NCBI GenBank assembly: GCA_020081605.1
Contig: JAHREC010000062.1
Span: 4,025,758 to 4,089,757 of the forward strand
DNA from: Albifimbria verrucaria
Taxonomy: Eukaryota; Ascomycota; Sordariomycetes; Hypocreales; Stachybotryaceae
Length of the DNA: 64,000 nt
Direction of reading: 5' to 3'
In this document: in pieces, positions 1 through 12,900 of the stretch
Position numbering within the stretch: position 1 is the first letter of the stretch
How the letters are laid out: the number at the start of each line of letters is the position of its first letter
Notes under the pieces: generated by a model
What the model saw: the letters and a program-made list of their open reading frames with translations, nothing else
What the model was told of the DNA's origin: nothing
Database searches by the model: none
Translations under genes and position numbers: made by a program

Positions 1-1037
1 TCCGAGTCATTGCCATCCTTTCTCTGAGTATTTACTCGTTTCATAAGCCTGGCCTGGCCTGTCTTGCTGTATAAATGCGGCCCTTAGAAGCTTGTCTGTC
101 TCGCCAATCTTTTTCTTCACAACTGCGATAGGATAATATGTCCAAATAATACTACCTAAACATCACATTTTCGCCTGATGTAAAATTGTATCGTCCTTAG
201 CTCTTCCCCTTGTCGTTCTCAAACCCTCCTCCTACTTTGCAGACCGTTGTTTAGAGCTCACTGATTCTAGCAGGGTGGGATAAGGATAGGTACATCTTGG
301 GTTTACTAAGGGCTTTCTTTGTGTACTAGTGATGTCTTTGACAATAACAAAGACGTTGGGTCGTTACTTTCCATCTCTCACCTATATATTTGTGCTATAG
401 CTCCCGTGGTTCCTCTTAAATTAGTCGAGCAACCTGTCGTCTCTCATATCTTTCCCTAGAATTGAGGTGAGATACTGAGAGTAGAGACAAAATGTTCCTG
501 ACTTGTTCAAAGCTCACAATTCCTGCGTACCACACAGCTCATGCGACCTGTATAGGCTATTAAATTTTTAATATTATAAGGTTATTTACATTGTATAATA
601 ATTTTGAATATGAAAAGATACTCTTTTTGTAAGTAGAATATCTAGGGTAATTGGAATCTTCGTGTGAGGTAGCCCACTCACTCCAACCCAATACAGCAAC
701 GTAGATCTGGGTCAATGTAAAAGGCTTTATTAGCTGGCTCATCTTTGTATAGATGAACTACATATTACTACCATCTCAAATGAAACAAGCAGGGGTTTTC
801 TTGGATAGGTTGGTTGAGGTTGATATTAGGTAGACCGCAACGCCCACCAGTGAGTAAGCCGCTACGCTACGCAAGAAGTACTTACCAGCTCCGCCATTTT
901 ACGTGCCAAGTCAAGTACCCATCAAGCCGCCGAATCTGCCACAGCAATTGATAAGCTCCCAGCACATTTTCAACACCGCCCAAGCTCCATCATCACCAGC
1001 TCCCATCAACCACCACGCTCTCCCTCCCTCCCACGAC
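1..1037. other. No gene recognised
   Basis: Moderately AT-rich sequence with only short unconvincing reading frames. It holds the upstream region of the imp1 gene. I see no tRNA, repeat array or conserved coding segment. Confidence 0.5.
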
Positions 1038-1638
1038 ATGCCTCCCCATCACCCTCTCTCTAACCTCCTCCCCTTCATCATGTTCCAGCACTTCCTCGGC
1101 CACCCCGTGCGCCTCTTCGTCTCCACCCTCAAGGTCGCCTGCGCCTCACACCTGCTCATCACCCATGTCGTCCAGGTCTCGCCCGCCCAGGGCCCGTCCA
1201 TGCTGCCCACCTTCGCCGTCGAGGGCGACTGGATCCTCGCCGACATGACCCGCCGTCGCGGCCGTGGCATCACCGTCGGCGACCTTGTGCTTTACAAGAT
1301 CCCCATCTTCGCCGACCAGAGCGGCGTCAAGCGCGTCGTCGGGCTGCCCGGTGATTACGTCGTTATGGGCACTCCCGGTGAGGCTGGTGAGGAGCAGATG
1401 ATTCAGGTTTGTTGTTGTCTGATGATTGATACCGTGGGCTCTGAAGCTCATCTATCTACAGGTGCCGGAAGGCCATTGTTGGGTGGTGGGAGATAACCTC
1501 CCAGCCTCGCGAGACTCTAGAAATTTTGGTCCTCTGCCGCTGGCACTCATCCAGGGAAGGGTAGCGGCCAAGATTCTGCCCTGGAGGGACAGGAGATGGT
1601 TCGGTAGCGGGTTGACGGCTGTGGAAGACGAAGCATGA
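1038..1638 (+). CDS. imp1: Mitochondrial inner membrane peptidase subunit IMP1 (signal peptidase family S26)
   Basis: Serine protease that removes sorting sequences from proteins delivered to the mitochondrial intermembrane space. Exon 1 is 1038-1406 and exon 2 is 1462-1638, with a 55-nt GT-AG intron; the product is 181 aa. Visible in the sequence are a hydrophobic segment (VACASHLLITHVVQV), the serine box GPSMLPT with the catalytic Ser, the lysine box VKRVVGLPGD with the catalytic Lys, and GHCWVVGDN after the intron. The intron falls between the lysine box and the last conserved block. In-frame ATGs lie at 1038 and 1080. The second has A at -3 and gives a length nearer to IMP1 proteins, so either may be used. 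The frame stays open upstream to 903, but only with GTG. No frameshift is needed, unlike most neighbours. IMP2 is the alternative, but the short N-terminus and overall fit favour IMP1. Confidence 0.88.
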
Positions 1639-2260
1639 TCGTCACTGTATTATATAACCATTCATTCTTGTCACGGATCACGATTTTGATCGCATTAGCG
1701 GCAGCCGTGGCTTGTTGTATTATTGTAAAGGTCTTATTGGGTATTTGCAAGCACCGGTAAAACGTCATGGTCTAATTACAACTGTTATCCTCCTCTGGCT
1801 TCTACAAGCTCGCGGACAACCGCTCCACGCCAAATCAGTAACGCTATGCGAACAACAGCGGCTCCTCCCAGACCATACATGTGGTACAGTTGAGCACCTA
1901 CCATCCGTGGGCCACAACATTGCCAACACTCCACCTGGGTTCATGAGGAGCCAAAACTCCTTGCGGTAAATGCGGAGCCGGCCTACACGCCTGGCTACCG
2001 AGGAAATAACGTCGATCTTATGAAGAGTGTAGGGTGTAAAGGGAATGAAAAATAAAAGAGACAGTGAACCAAGGAATAGTGAGAGGCATGGCAAAAGGCC
2101 GTCCTCGACTCAAGTGTACCCCGTAAGCAAAACGCCCACAAACACCGTCTTCCTTCCGTGCCGCCGGTTGCCCCTTCCATCGACGATGCATACGCCTTGT
2201 AGAAAAGGTTTATGGGAAACATGCTTCGATATATGGCTTTGATCCGACCATCCTGGGAAA
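1639..2260. other. Convergent intergenic region imp1/vac8
   Basis: 3' regions of imp1 (plus) and vac8 (minus). No coding signal or repeat seen. Confidence 0.5.
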
Positions 2261-4284
2261 TCATCCCTCAATATGCGCCGTGGACTTGCTCTGGCCAAGG
2301 AGCTCCAGGCAGCGTTGGGCAAGGTTGACAACCTCGCCTTCGTCTTCTTCCTCGTACTCGGGCTCGGCTTCGACCTGTCGGTTTGCGATAGTTCGAATGT
2401 GCTCAATAATGTCGTCGGCCTTGCCGATGAGGCTGATTAAAGTCTTGTCCTCGGATTCGAAGAGCTGGAGCAAGGTCCATACAGCGATGTGCTGGAAGGT
2501 GGCATCGCCAGATTGCAGGAAGCGGCACAGGTAACCGTGAATGCCACCGTTGGGCTCGTTCCAGTTCCGCACGAAGATGGTGTAGTCGCCAACTATCATC
2601 ATGTCAGTCATTGTAGTCCACTTACAAGAGCCAAGCTTTGAGCCTTACCTTTGGATGACAGGTTGCCAAGCGCAGCAGCACTATTGCCTTGAACCTCGAT
2701 ACTGGGCGAGTGAGTGAGGGGATCAAGACATCGCATACACCAAGGTTGAGCAGGTGGGACTTGAGGTCGTCGCTGAGGGCTAGGACGGCAATAGCAGCCG
2801 TCATCTCAGATTGTACCGTCACAGGGACATCGAGCACGAGCTGCTTGCACTTCTGCACGGCGCCGGCGTCCAAAACGAGCGCCTTGTTCCTGTCTGAGCT
2901 GGCGGCCAGGTTTCGTAAGGTCGAGATCGCGTGGCACTGGATTTCCTCGTTATCTGTCGATCCCAGGAGGTCCACCAGAGGCTTGAGAAAGTTCGCTTCG
3001 ATAATGGGCGATTCGTTGTGAGGATGAATGGAGATGTTTCGGATACAGGCGACGGCCGAGAGAATTAAAGGAAGGTAAGAAGATTGTAGGAGTCGCAGAA
3101 GAGGCGGGAGGCCGTTAGATCGCACAATGTCGAGCTGGTACTTCTCGTCGGAGGCAAGGTTTCGTAGTGCCAGGGCGGCTTGGCACTGGACCTTGGGGAA
3201 GACGAGTCCATAAGGTTAACAAGTGATTGAACGAGCTTGGGTTCGGTCGAAGCCAGTTTCTTCCTGTTGTTGGAGTCGACGGCGATGTTGCTCAAGGCTG
3301 TGGTGCAGTAGTATTGGACGTCCACATCGGGGATGATAGCAGCTGGACCAGGACAGGGATGGCTCCCGCATTCACAAGCTGTTGACGATTCTCATCTATA
3401 ACCTCCAGTTAGCGAGTCGGCATGTCGCTGGATCTACAATACCTACCAGAATGGGTCATGTTGAGCAGGGCACCGGTGGCATTTCTTTGGACACGCATAT
3501 CCCGAGACTTGGCCAGTCTAGCCAAGGGACCAAGAGCGCCGGAGCGCGCAATCTTGGCCTTGTTCTCCTCGTGCGTCGCCAAGTTGGTGATGCAGCCAAC
3601 TGCGTTGCACTGGACTTCAACGTTGGGCGAGTGCATCTGTCGTATCAGAGGTGTCAAGCCACCGAGGTGGACAATAAGAAGCTTGTTTTCCGCTAAGCCA
3701 TGGCGTCAGTACACGACATCACATCGGAACATCGGCATATAAACGCACTGTTCACAGCAAGGTTTCCCAGAGCTGCGCTGGCGGCACGCTGCACTTCGAT
3801 GTCGGGGCTCTGGAGCAGGAAGAGGATGGGTTCTAGGGTGTCTCGATCGACCTCGCGAACATCTGGATAGACTCCGATTAGCATGACCGAAGATGCAAGG
3901 CTTGCAGACACAGGACAGCTGCGGGGCTCGTTTGTCATCGTACCTCGTTCGGTGATCTCAGCAAACGTCAAACTCGCGCTGCGTTGAAGGTCGATATTCT
4001 CGGAGAAGACAAGGGTGCTAAGGGCACGGAGCGGCTCGCCGGAGAAGAAGTCGGTTTCGCCACGCTATCTGGGGTCAGTGTCGAGTATGAAATGGGGTCA
4101 AGGCGTAGACTGACGTTTTCGAGGTACTGGAGCAAGTCGGCGACGGCTTCTCGCTCGCTGTCGGCGAGGACAGGCTCGTAGAGGCCATCGCGGGCGCGGC
4201 CTGGGACAGACGTAAGCTAAGAAAGGGAGGGAGTGGGAGGGTTGGATGGCTACCTCCGCAGCACGTCGAGGCGCAGACACCCAT
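2261..4284 (-). CDS. vac8: Vacuolar armadillo-repeat protein VAC8
   Basis: Armadillo scaffold on the vacuole membrane, acting in vacuole inheritance and fusion, nucleus-vacuole contact and autophagy. Exons on the minus strand: 4284-4254, 4200-4115, 4064-3944, 3862-3749, 3692-3447, 3395-2649, 2592-2261 (about 559 aa). Exon 1 encodes [11 protein letters not shown]: Gly2 for myristoylation plus Cys4, Cys8 and Cys9 for palmitoylation, the family's membrane anchor. Tandem armadillo repeats follow, for example [15 protein letters not shown] and [17 protein letters not shown] units. Three apparent one-base losses, all C on the coding strand, interrupt the large exon at 3329-3332, 3195-3198 and 2718-2721. 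Lengthening each run by one restores the expected protein throughout, so I treat the gene as intact. Start and splice sites fit the orthologue well, and the tiny 31-nt first exon is dictated by the lipidation motif. Confidence 0.93.
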
Positions 4285-4635
4285 GGCTCAGAGGGGCGAA
4301 AGAAGGTGCCAAGAGGCGAGGGAAGATGTTAGGGGCCACGAGAAGATGTCGGAGTTGTTATTGTTGCAAAGCGAGGTTGGAGGTTGGACGTCGCACCAAG
4401 TGGACGGGTATAACGTCAGAGCGACTCAACCGGCTGTGCCAAACAGGTCAGCAAGCCCACGCAGCGTCACCCAGAACCCCGTCGCTTTCCAAAGCCAGGG
4501 ATGGAGGCAGCCGAAGATGGCGATGACAGCGGAGTCTCGTAGCCGGCGGGGAGGCAGCGCCGGAGATGATGGCGAACGGACGGGGTTGAGGAGAGTTGCC
4601 GTGGTGGTGATGGGAAGCTGGGGCAGAGAGAGAGC

Positions 4636-4681
4636 AAGCAAGCAGAGCAGAGCAGAGCAAAGCAAAGCCGAGCAAAGCAAC
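4636..4681. repeat. AGCAGAGCA/AAGCA-type short tandem repeat
   Basis: Imperfect 5-base repeat (AGCAG/AGCAA units) just upstream of vac8. Confidence 0.7.
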
Positions 4682-5035
4682 CAGTGAGACTAGCGAGTGA
4701 CCAGGCTCAACTGGGGCAAGATGGTGTGGGCAGCAACAGCAACAGCAACCGCCCACCTATTTTAGTGCAGGAAGCACTGCGCTGCACTGCGCTGTACTGT
4801 GGACCTATGAGCCTGTGGTACAGTACCCTGTACGCTGGCACAGTAGCAGGCGCAGTAGTGGTCGCAGACACGGTACAGGCAGGGAGCTAGCAAGTACTCG
4901 GCTGTACCTCGAACCAGGCGTCAGCGACGGCTCTGATTGGATGTCTCGCCTTCAAACGTTGCATGAAACAAGCTGGGCGTGGTGGGGCTCGGTACTGCAG
5001 CGGTAGGTCGCAGGTACCGCAGAAGCTCCAGTACC

Positions 5036-5104
5036 TGGCCTTGCCTTGCCTTGCCTTGTGTCGCCTTGCTTTGCCTTACCTCACCTCACCTCACCTTACC
5101 TTAC
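5036..5104. repeat. CCTTG / CCTCA pentamer tandem repeat
   Basis: Run of CCTTG units passing into ACCTC and ACCTT units. Such low-complexity pyrimidine repeats are common in fungal promoters. Confidence 0.75.
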
Positions 5105-5193
5105 ACACTCCACTCCAGCACGCTGCAGATTTAGCGACCGCGCCAATCTGGGCAAGACAAGCGCCGTCTCCACGGCAATTCCACGAGCTACCC

Positions 5194-5202
5194 AAGGTAC
5201 CT
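5194..5202. promoter_or_regulatory. AAGGTACCT palindromic motif
   Basis: One of four exact or near-exact copies in this window, all in regions upstream of genes (5194, 5410, 29501, 35614). Function unknown; it could be a transcription-factor site. Confidence 0.4.
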
Positions 5203-5409
5203 GAAGGTAAAATGGCCATAATGGCTCACCACTTCTCAACCACCGAGGTAACGTAGCCTCAGGGGTTTTTGTTTTGTTGATTCGGTGTAAGACCAATGGG
5301 TTTGAATTTGTGGACATTTGTTCTGTTCACCCAGACACCGTGCCTTACTCTGATCCAGCTCCTGCAATCACATCACTCGAGGCGGCGTTCCCTGTCTGGG
5401 TAGTGAGGT

Positions 5410-5418
5410 AGGTACCTT
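5410..5418. promoter_or_regulatory. AGGTACCTT palindromic motif
   Basis: Second copy in the vac8/snf4 divergent region, in the reverse-complement register of the 5194 copy. Confidence 0.4.
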
Positions 5419-7297
5419 GCGTCCACCCAAGGTATCATCATCCCCACTATCAAGTAAGAGATCATGAGATCAGCCATCCCAAGTACACATCGAACCGTGG
5501 ACTGTGCATGACAGAGCTCCAACTAGCCCGCCTCGCGGACCACTCGCTCACATTACCACAAGGAGGGACGTGCTGCCAATAGCTCGTAATAACGCTGCCG
5601 TACTTTTTTTCTTTTTCGAATGAATGCTAAGAAATCGAACCAACCACTTGGGCCTGTGAGGTCGCATGTCTGCATGTGTTGGCACCAAAACCGGGGGCCG
5701 TGGAGAGCCGGCGACCCTCTCTGACCTCATTCTACAGGTGGGCTCCCGTATCCTTCCGTGCTCAATTGAGGGCATCATCGTGAGACACTGCAGATAGCTT
5801 GTTATGATTGCCATATGGTCAAACGGCTTGGTCTTGGGCAGTTCTGTTTGAGTCATGTAAGGGCTCGTCTATTGTCTTAAGCATCAGTCCTTCATAACAT
5901 AACAATATGATTACCTATCTACCAACCCGAGGCGATGTCGGCACTGACGGCCAAGACATGCATCCAGCTCAACTCGGGCATCAGCACTCAAATCCAGGGT
6001 AGCGAACCGCATTTGCCTCTTAGCTTGGAGACCCTGCGCGCAAGCTGGTGGCCAGGGTCCAATGATGATAAGACTTTGTTCAGAGCTCCACGAAGGAATT
6101 GAGGTAGGCCAGCCCTGATTCCTCACAAACAGGAAGAAGAACGAAATAAATGAACAGATGTGTATTGATGGACTTGCTCAAATTCTATGGAATCATGATA
6201 TATTTTTTAATTAAATAGAAGCAACCGGAGTTATTCGAGTTGGCTACCTAGGCACCTACCTATATCGCATCTCGATGCTGACGATATACTACCCACCTAT
6301 GCATACACGAACCTGTCTAACCGCCAAACACCTTCTTCCCTACCTTACATATCCTTGTGTCTTCTGTGGGTAACGGCGCCCAACAATGACAGAATTTACC
6401 GAACAGTTGCAGATCGGAGAGTCAATTGATAGAAATAAAAAAAAAAACACCAAACAAGGGTAGATCGACGCTGTTCCTGGCGCTGTTGGATATGTCGCCG
6501 TCCGGTTTAGGAAATCATCTCTCTCAAGGCGTTCGCTTGGTGCTGCCTCCGAGTTTGCCTGCTGCGCCAATTTGCCAAAGAAGAAGAGACGGAACTGGCG
6601 GGACATGCGAGATAACGCACCATTCTATATTGAGACGATTGTCACCTTGGCTCGCCGTACTTGCATGCACTGCAACCCGACGCCTTGTGCATCTTTAGCC
6701 GTGAGTGTCAAGGGCCATGGAGCGCCACAGTCGTAGCCAAGGAATAGGACGGCGAAGGCTTTTGAGATTGCATGATAGGGATTGCGATTAAGCAGGGGGA
6801 TCTCGTCAATATAAACAGCCCACGCTGCCCGCAAGCCGTGGTGTATGAGACGACAGACAGAAACAGTGCCAACGTCTCGGCTCATGAATGATATCAATGA
6901 CGGCGCCGGCCAGATAAGAGATACATGCCACCGTTAGTGGTTTCGCTGCGCTGCATCGGGAGCCAGACCCATTTTCAGGTATCAGCCATCAATTCCCCAC
7001 GTACGGATTACAGTACCTGTGCGGTACCTCGGGCTCCTCCCACTCTTTTCCCCACGGCCAAAGCTGAGCCTCAGCTGTGAGTGAAGCGACCTTTTATTTT
7101 GCTGGCTGTACGGATTACCTACACACATCGCATCTTCCTCCTCGTCCCGTCCCGTCCGTCTCCCTCCAGGCAAACCTCGCGCCCAACCAACCCTCGCCGC
7201 TCCGCCAGCCACATCTCACCGTCGCACACACACACACACGGGACAGCCGCGACGCCGGAATGGAGGAAATGTAGCTTCCGCTAGCGGCCAGCCAGAA

Positions 7298-8945
7298 ATG
7301 GCCGATACGGTCGACCCCGCGCACGCCTCGTCTCACGCTGCCACCGAAACCACCACGCCTGGCGTTGACGCTTCAATGCCAGCCGCTGTTGCTGATGCTG
7401 CTGCTCCCGTCGCCGACGCTGATGCTTCTGCTGCCGCTCCTGCTGCCGACTCGAATCTAGCGCCTGGCTCTGCTCCTAGCCCCGGCCCAGCCTCTGCCGC
7501 AGCCGAGCCTACACCTTATCAACACCCTGACCAGGTCTCTACGGCCTCTGCTGCCACTGCTCCCGCTGCTACACCATCACCACCTCCTCCCGCGGCCACG
7601 ACGTCTCCCGCTCCTTCTCCTGCTCCTGCTCCCAGCCCGGCTCCAGCTCAAGGCCACGAGCGCCAGCCCTATCAGCATCACCATCACCAGAAAAGCCTTC
7701 CCGAGCGCCCTGTACCCCACTTTGTCGCTCCCTCATCCTATCTTCGCCCCAAGACGGTTACGCGCAGCGCCATGTCAGCTGTCTCGGAGCCCAAGCCGCC
7801 CAGTCCTCTCGACAAGGAACAGAGGCAGGGTCTCGTGCGTCTTGTCCTACCTCGCCGCTGCCTCGCCCGCTAACCCTTTGTAGAGAGCCATCCGGGAGTT
7901 CCTCAAGGTCCGAACCAGCTACGACGTCCTGCCCCTCTCGTTCCGACTTATCGTCCTCGACACCGACCTGCTCATCAAAAGAGTCTAAACATCCTCATTC
8001 AAAATGGTTCGTCTCCGGTCCGCTCTCTCCCCGCTCGGGGCATGTGCTCCATGGCCAAGTGCTGATGTCCAACTGCTAGCCATCGTCTCTGCCCCTCTGT
8101 GGGACTCACACACTTCGCGCTTCGCAGGACTGTTGACGAGCACTGATTTCATCAATGTGATCCAGTACCACTGTCAGTTCCCCGATGAGATGAGCAAGCT
8201 GGATCAATTTCGCTTGAGCAGCCTACGAGGTAAGAACACGGTCCCAAACAACAATGGCCTCACGTATACCAACGACAAGGCAACAGATATCGAAAAGGCC
8301 ATCGGCGCAATCCCAATCGAGACCGTCTCGGTCCATCCGTCAAAACCTCTTTTCGAAGCCTGCCGCCGCATGCTTAGCACGCGTGCCCGGCGTATTCCTC
8401 TGGTCGATGTTGACGACGAAACCGGTAAGGAAACGGTGGTGTCGGTGATTACGCAGTACAGAATCTTGAAGTTCATCGCCGTCAACAATGAGCACAACAC
8501 AGTCCTTCTCAAGAAGACGATCCGAGACATCAGGCTGGGGACCTACACAAACCTGGCCACGGCGCAAATGAGCAGCACAGTCCTCGACGTGATCCAGATG
8601 ATGGTGCGGCAAAACATCAGCTGCATCCCGATTGTCGACAAGGAGAACCGGGTGCTGAATGCTTTCGAGGCCGTCGACGTGATACCCTGCATCAAGGGCG
8701 GAGTATACGAGGATCTGAATGGGACGGTCGGCGAAGCCTTGTGTAGGAGACCAGACGACAGTCCAGGTATCTACACCTGCTGCGAGGACGACCGGCTCGA
8801 CTCGTTATTCGACACGATAAGAAAGAGCCGTGTCCATCGGCTGATCGTGGTCGACGACGACAACAAGCTGAGGGGCGTCATCTCGCTATCCGACATTCTC
8901 AAATATGTTCTGATTTACGGCGAAGAAGACGCGGCGTCGTACTAA
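7298..8945 (+). CDS. snf4: AMP-activated/SNF1 kinase gamma subunit (four CBS domains)
   Basis: Regulatory nucleotide-binding gamma subunit of the SNF1/AMPK complex, which controls glucose derepression and energy stress. Exons: 7298-7834, 7884-8006, 8080-8229, 8287-8945 (about 489 aa). The first ~150 residues are Ala/Pro-rich with a His run and look disordered. From KEQRQG onward it follows the family: FLKVRTSYDVLP, the CBS segments FAGLLTSTDFINVIQ and ARRIPLVDVDDETGK, VRQNISCIPIVDKENRVLNA, and VHRLIVVDDDNKLRGVISLSD. The third intron (8230-8286) is 57 nt and open in frame, so it can be mistaken for coding; CBS alignment to 'SLR-DIEKAIG' shows it is an intron. One base appears lost in the A run at 7977-7980, giving a false stop in exon 2; five A's give the expected IKKSLNILIQN. 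Confidence 0.92.
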
Positions 8946-9923
8946 GTAAGGTATGGGACAGTTCACTGTAGCTTGGGAGGGACAATGATTGGAACCGATC
9001 TGGCAGATAGACGGAGCTTGCATTTACATTTTGCTTTGGCGTACAGGGTGGGGAATCCGAAAAGGATGGAATACCAAATCGTGTTGCATAGTCTGGCCCT
9101 TTTTGTTCGGAATAGACTGGTCGGCGACTGGAGGTGAAACAGGACTACGAATGAAGCTGTTTTGTCTTGACTGTGGTTGCACGAGGGCACCCGATACTTT
9201 GCGAGGATGGCGGCTGGGGCGGGGACGTTCCTTACGGCGACGCCTTGGTGATGATGTCCTCATCTAGGATATGCATATACCTGCACACCTTATATATAGG
9301 CGTACATACTTAACCACCAATATATACAGGTATATAGAGGATGAAATGCCTGTCTATATGGGGCTATCCTGATTTGGAGAATTCAACGGCTACGTGCATC
9401 CCAGAGGGCAAGCACGTCGGCAGCCGCCCGTCGCACCTGCTGCGTCTGGCTGGCAGCCCAACAGCTACCAGCAGCTGGTCTTTTCTCACGTTCTTGCATC
9501 GCTTCTTCCTTCTCCACCCTCGCTTGCTACAATTGAGGCTGCTTTCTGCATCGCTTATCCACGTGCGCCAACCCCTTGCTCTCTGATAGCTTCCTCAGCT
9601 GGTCTAGTTGCCAGGACAAGGAGAAACTTGACAAAAGTCACGACGGCAAGAACTCTCCATCTCTGTTTACTTACGTTGCTTCAGGCCAGAACAGACGCGC
9701 AGCAGCCGCCATGGCATCGCTAGGGCCAGGAAACGACTCCAGGAATCTCACTCGACGGTGTCGTGGCCCCGTTCCTTACCTTGTTTGATATCGCCAGACC
9801 ATCATCATAGCAGCCCACTCGAGCGGCGCCCTTTGCAGTCTTAACTCCTGCTCTTAATCGTTCACGTTTCCTCGGATCTTACTCTTCTCTTCCTGTGAAC
9901 CAATCCCCTTTACTTGCGCACTA
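8946..9923. other. Intergenic, snf4 to RhoGAP gene
   Basis: 3' region of snf4 and the upstream region and probable 5' leader of the RhoGAP gene. Includes a short AT-rich TATATA stretch near 9288-9335. No gene recognised. Confidence 0.5.
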
Positions 9924-12900
9924 ATGGCCCAGACACAGACAGGACCGTCGCAACCGTCCGTATTCCAGTCGCGCACAACTCACCATGCGCAGCCTAGGCA
10001 TATTGCTAGATCGGGGAGCTCGAGCTCCCTCGCTTTTACTCAGAATGCCGCGCTGCACCATCTAGGAGGACAAGGCTTGCAGCTTCGAAGTAGCAGGACG
10101 TGGACCTCGAGCAGCGGCGACCTAGGCTTGCTGAGCGACACGGATGAGGTGGAGGATCGAGCAATATTTGTTCAGGAATACAACCGATTGGCACGAAAGG
10201 TCAGGCAATGAGCATTCACAACATCGAGGACCTGAAGCTGACGGGTGTAGCACGGTGTGAGGATCCTTGTCGTTGAAGATTTTGATTCAGAGCCTCTGGT
10301 AAGTTTCTTATACTCCGAATTGACTCTACAAACAACCCCTAATAATCAGCTAGGGAGGCGGTTTGCATAACCCTGAAAAGCGAGGATGGTTGCATCGAAT
10401 GCTTCGCTCTGCTTCAAATAACCCACCACCACCTCCCAAGCCAGCCATTCGTGCGCTTCCCAAACACAAACGTAGTGTTTCCGACCTCGCTCACAACTTG
10501 GTCCACTCACGACGAGAGGCCCCAAAAGTTATGGATATACAGGAAATGGTACGCCTCAGTGGAAAAAGCGCCTTGTACCTCCCTCAAGATTACAGCCCCT
10601 GCTGTTTGGTACTGCCGACATGCCTAAGGGCTACCTCTCAGTATCTCGCACAGAATGCCACCACTCGCGGATTGTTCCGAATCCCTGGCTCTACCAGAGT
10701 TGTGAATGCTCTTTACGACCACTACTGTTATATGGACAACGACGGCGAGGATATCTCCGGCACAGTCCGTTGTGTCAACTTGCCTGTTCATATCCCTTCA
10801 TCAGTCCATGATGTTGCTTCCACGTTCAAGCGTCTGCTATCTGCTCTTCCCGGGGATTCTGGGTTCTTTGGCCCTTCTCGATGCATTTGTTGCCATACAT
10901 TCACATCTCCATGGGGACCCAGAGTTTCCACGTACAAAGCAGACCAAAGTACGAGCGCGACTAATCGCTTTAGCAATTGGCACAATCAAGTCGCAATTTC
11001 GCAGAGAACTCATCTGTGCAGTATTTGGGCTCCTTAGTCTAATCGGGCGAGTAGCGGAGGTAACCCCGCGAGAAGACCAGGATGGAAGACCTCTGCCAAC
11101 GGGCGACCTAATGGGCTATCACGCGCTTGGAATCGTGTTCGGGCCGCTCCTTATGGGTGACATGTTGGAGAGCTACGTGATGAAGCTCGCGACTCCTACG
11201 TCAGGCCTGCTACTTTTCCCACACACGCCCCAGAAACTACGGCGCGCTCGACGTAAGTCCAAAGAACCAGAAACTGCGCCGTCTGGGGCCCCAACTGTGG
11301 ACAAGATTCTCGTGGCAATCAACATCACAGAGATGCTGATTTCAAACTGGCGAGATGTGGTGCGGCAGATGAAAGCTCTGGGCACACACATCCGAAAAAA
11401 TGCATCGAAGCCACACCTTAACAATAATTTCCTGAGGCCATCCATTTCAGAGTCATTCGCCATCAGTCAACCTCAAGACTGGGAGAAGCCTAGGACAATA
11501 TGGAAACGTGGGGGTTGAGTCGAGAAGGAGCCCAGAAGCTGAGACTCCACATTAGGTGTCAAACGCCAAAGACCAAGATCCAAGAAGAGTGCAAGCTCGT
11601 GTAGATCTGCACAGAAACCAGGTTTTAACCTCCTGAGCCCTACAACGGAAGAGAGCTTGGTAAATGAAGAAACCGTGGAAACAAGTTGTCGCGGTCGGGG
11701 CATGGACCATCCACAACCAAGGGCGCATTCTTCATTCCTGCCAGAAGACGAGCCAAGTGTCTCCAGCCTTCTTGAAAAATATGCGAATGCAAACGCAGAC
11801 TGGGAATCAATCCGTCTGCAACCGAAGCTTTCCCATGGAGAAGACATGTTTCTTGACCAGAAACCACTTGAACGCGAGAAAATTGCAGATATGAAGAACC
11901 CGCGTGTGCCCTTGGACGAGATACCGCCACGCACCTCGTCCAAGCAGACGAAACACCATGCCAGCCCTGGCCCTGAACAAGCATGGTCAACACAACAGGA
12001 CGGAGACAGCCCAAGGACTGCAAATGGCACCGACAGAGGGATGTCTGAGGTAGGAGGCTTGCAAAGGAGTAGATGGCCGAATAAGAAAACCACCAATAAC
12101 GGCATTGCTTCAACGCCAACCCGCCAAGGCATTCAGACGCCGAGAGCCTCCAAAGCGACCACTCCAGTCCATCAAGCTGAATCTGCTAGTCGCCTCAGCA
12201 GAATAACAATTACCCCAAGCCCAATTCCTCAGCCTCAACAAACAGCTCTTGAGGACGATACTTCTGAATATCTGTTGTCCAGGAAGATCAATGAAATCAG
12301 AAAAAACAGGCCATACTCATGGGAACAAGAGAACACAGAAGCATTACCACAGAAACTCCAGTCCCTGCCACTAAAGAAGGAATCAACAACTTCTTTGCAC
12401 AACCAAACACACACATATGAACCGGTTGGTAGAAGTATTCCGTGGGGTCTAAATTCCAAGCTGCCAGGACCAGGTGAGCCAGGACCGAGAGATTCGGTAC
12501 CGGGAAACTTCTATTCACCAATGCGAGTTCCACCAGATCTTGTTGGCAACAGTGGGTTTAATGGCGATAACCCACTTCAACGGCCTTCTAATAGGATAAT
12601 TGAGCCAAAGGATGGGCGTAGACCAAGCCGAGAGGAGCTTCCTGGTGCCGCCAGCCGAATCGCAAGACAAACCAAATCATCCAATGAACCATTGCAGTCC
12701 TCTATTGAATACGTGGAAGCGCCGAGTACAAGATCATGGATGGCACAGCCCAAGGTTCTCGAAGCCCAAACTCGCATTGCCACTCAACCAAGCTACGAAG
12801 AGAGCGCTATGCGACCGAGTGTATCCGCTGCTGCTAGCAGGCAAGGGGCTGTCAAGGCAATGGCTGCGATTTTTGAGGGCCAAGACCAAGCACAGGTTGC

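Larger units (their letters stand above)
4285..7297. other. Long divergent intergenic region vac8/snf4
   Basis: About 3 kb between two divergently transcribed genes. It contains short tandem repeats, CAG-type repeats near 4733-4750 and several AAGGTACCT-like palindromes. Small open frames show no conserved protein. It probably contains both promoters and long 5' leaders. Confidence 0.6.

Noticed and set aside
903..1496. IMP1 starting at 903
   Set aside because: The codon there is GTG; ATG starts at 1038 and 1080 fit the family better.
2261..4284. vac8 as a pseudogene
   Set aside because: All three breaks are one-base losses in C runs and the rest is perfectly conserved; best explained by base calling.
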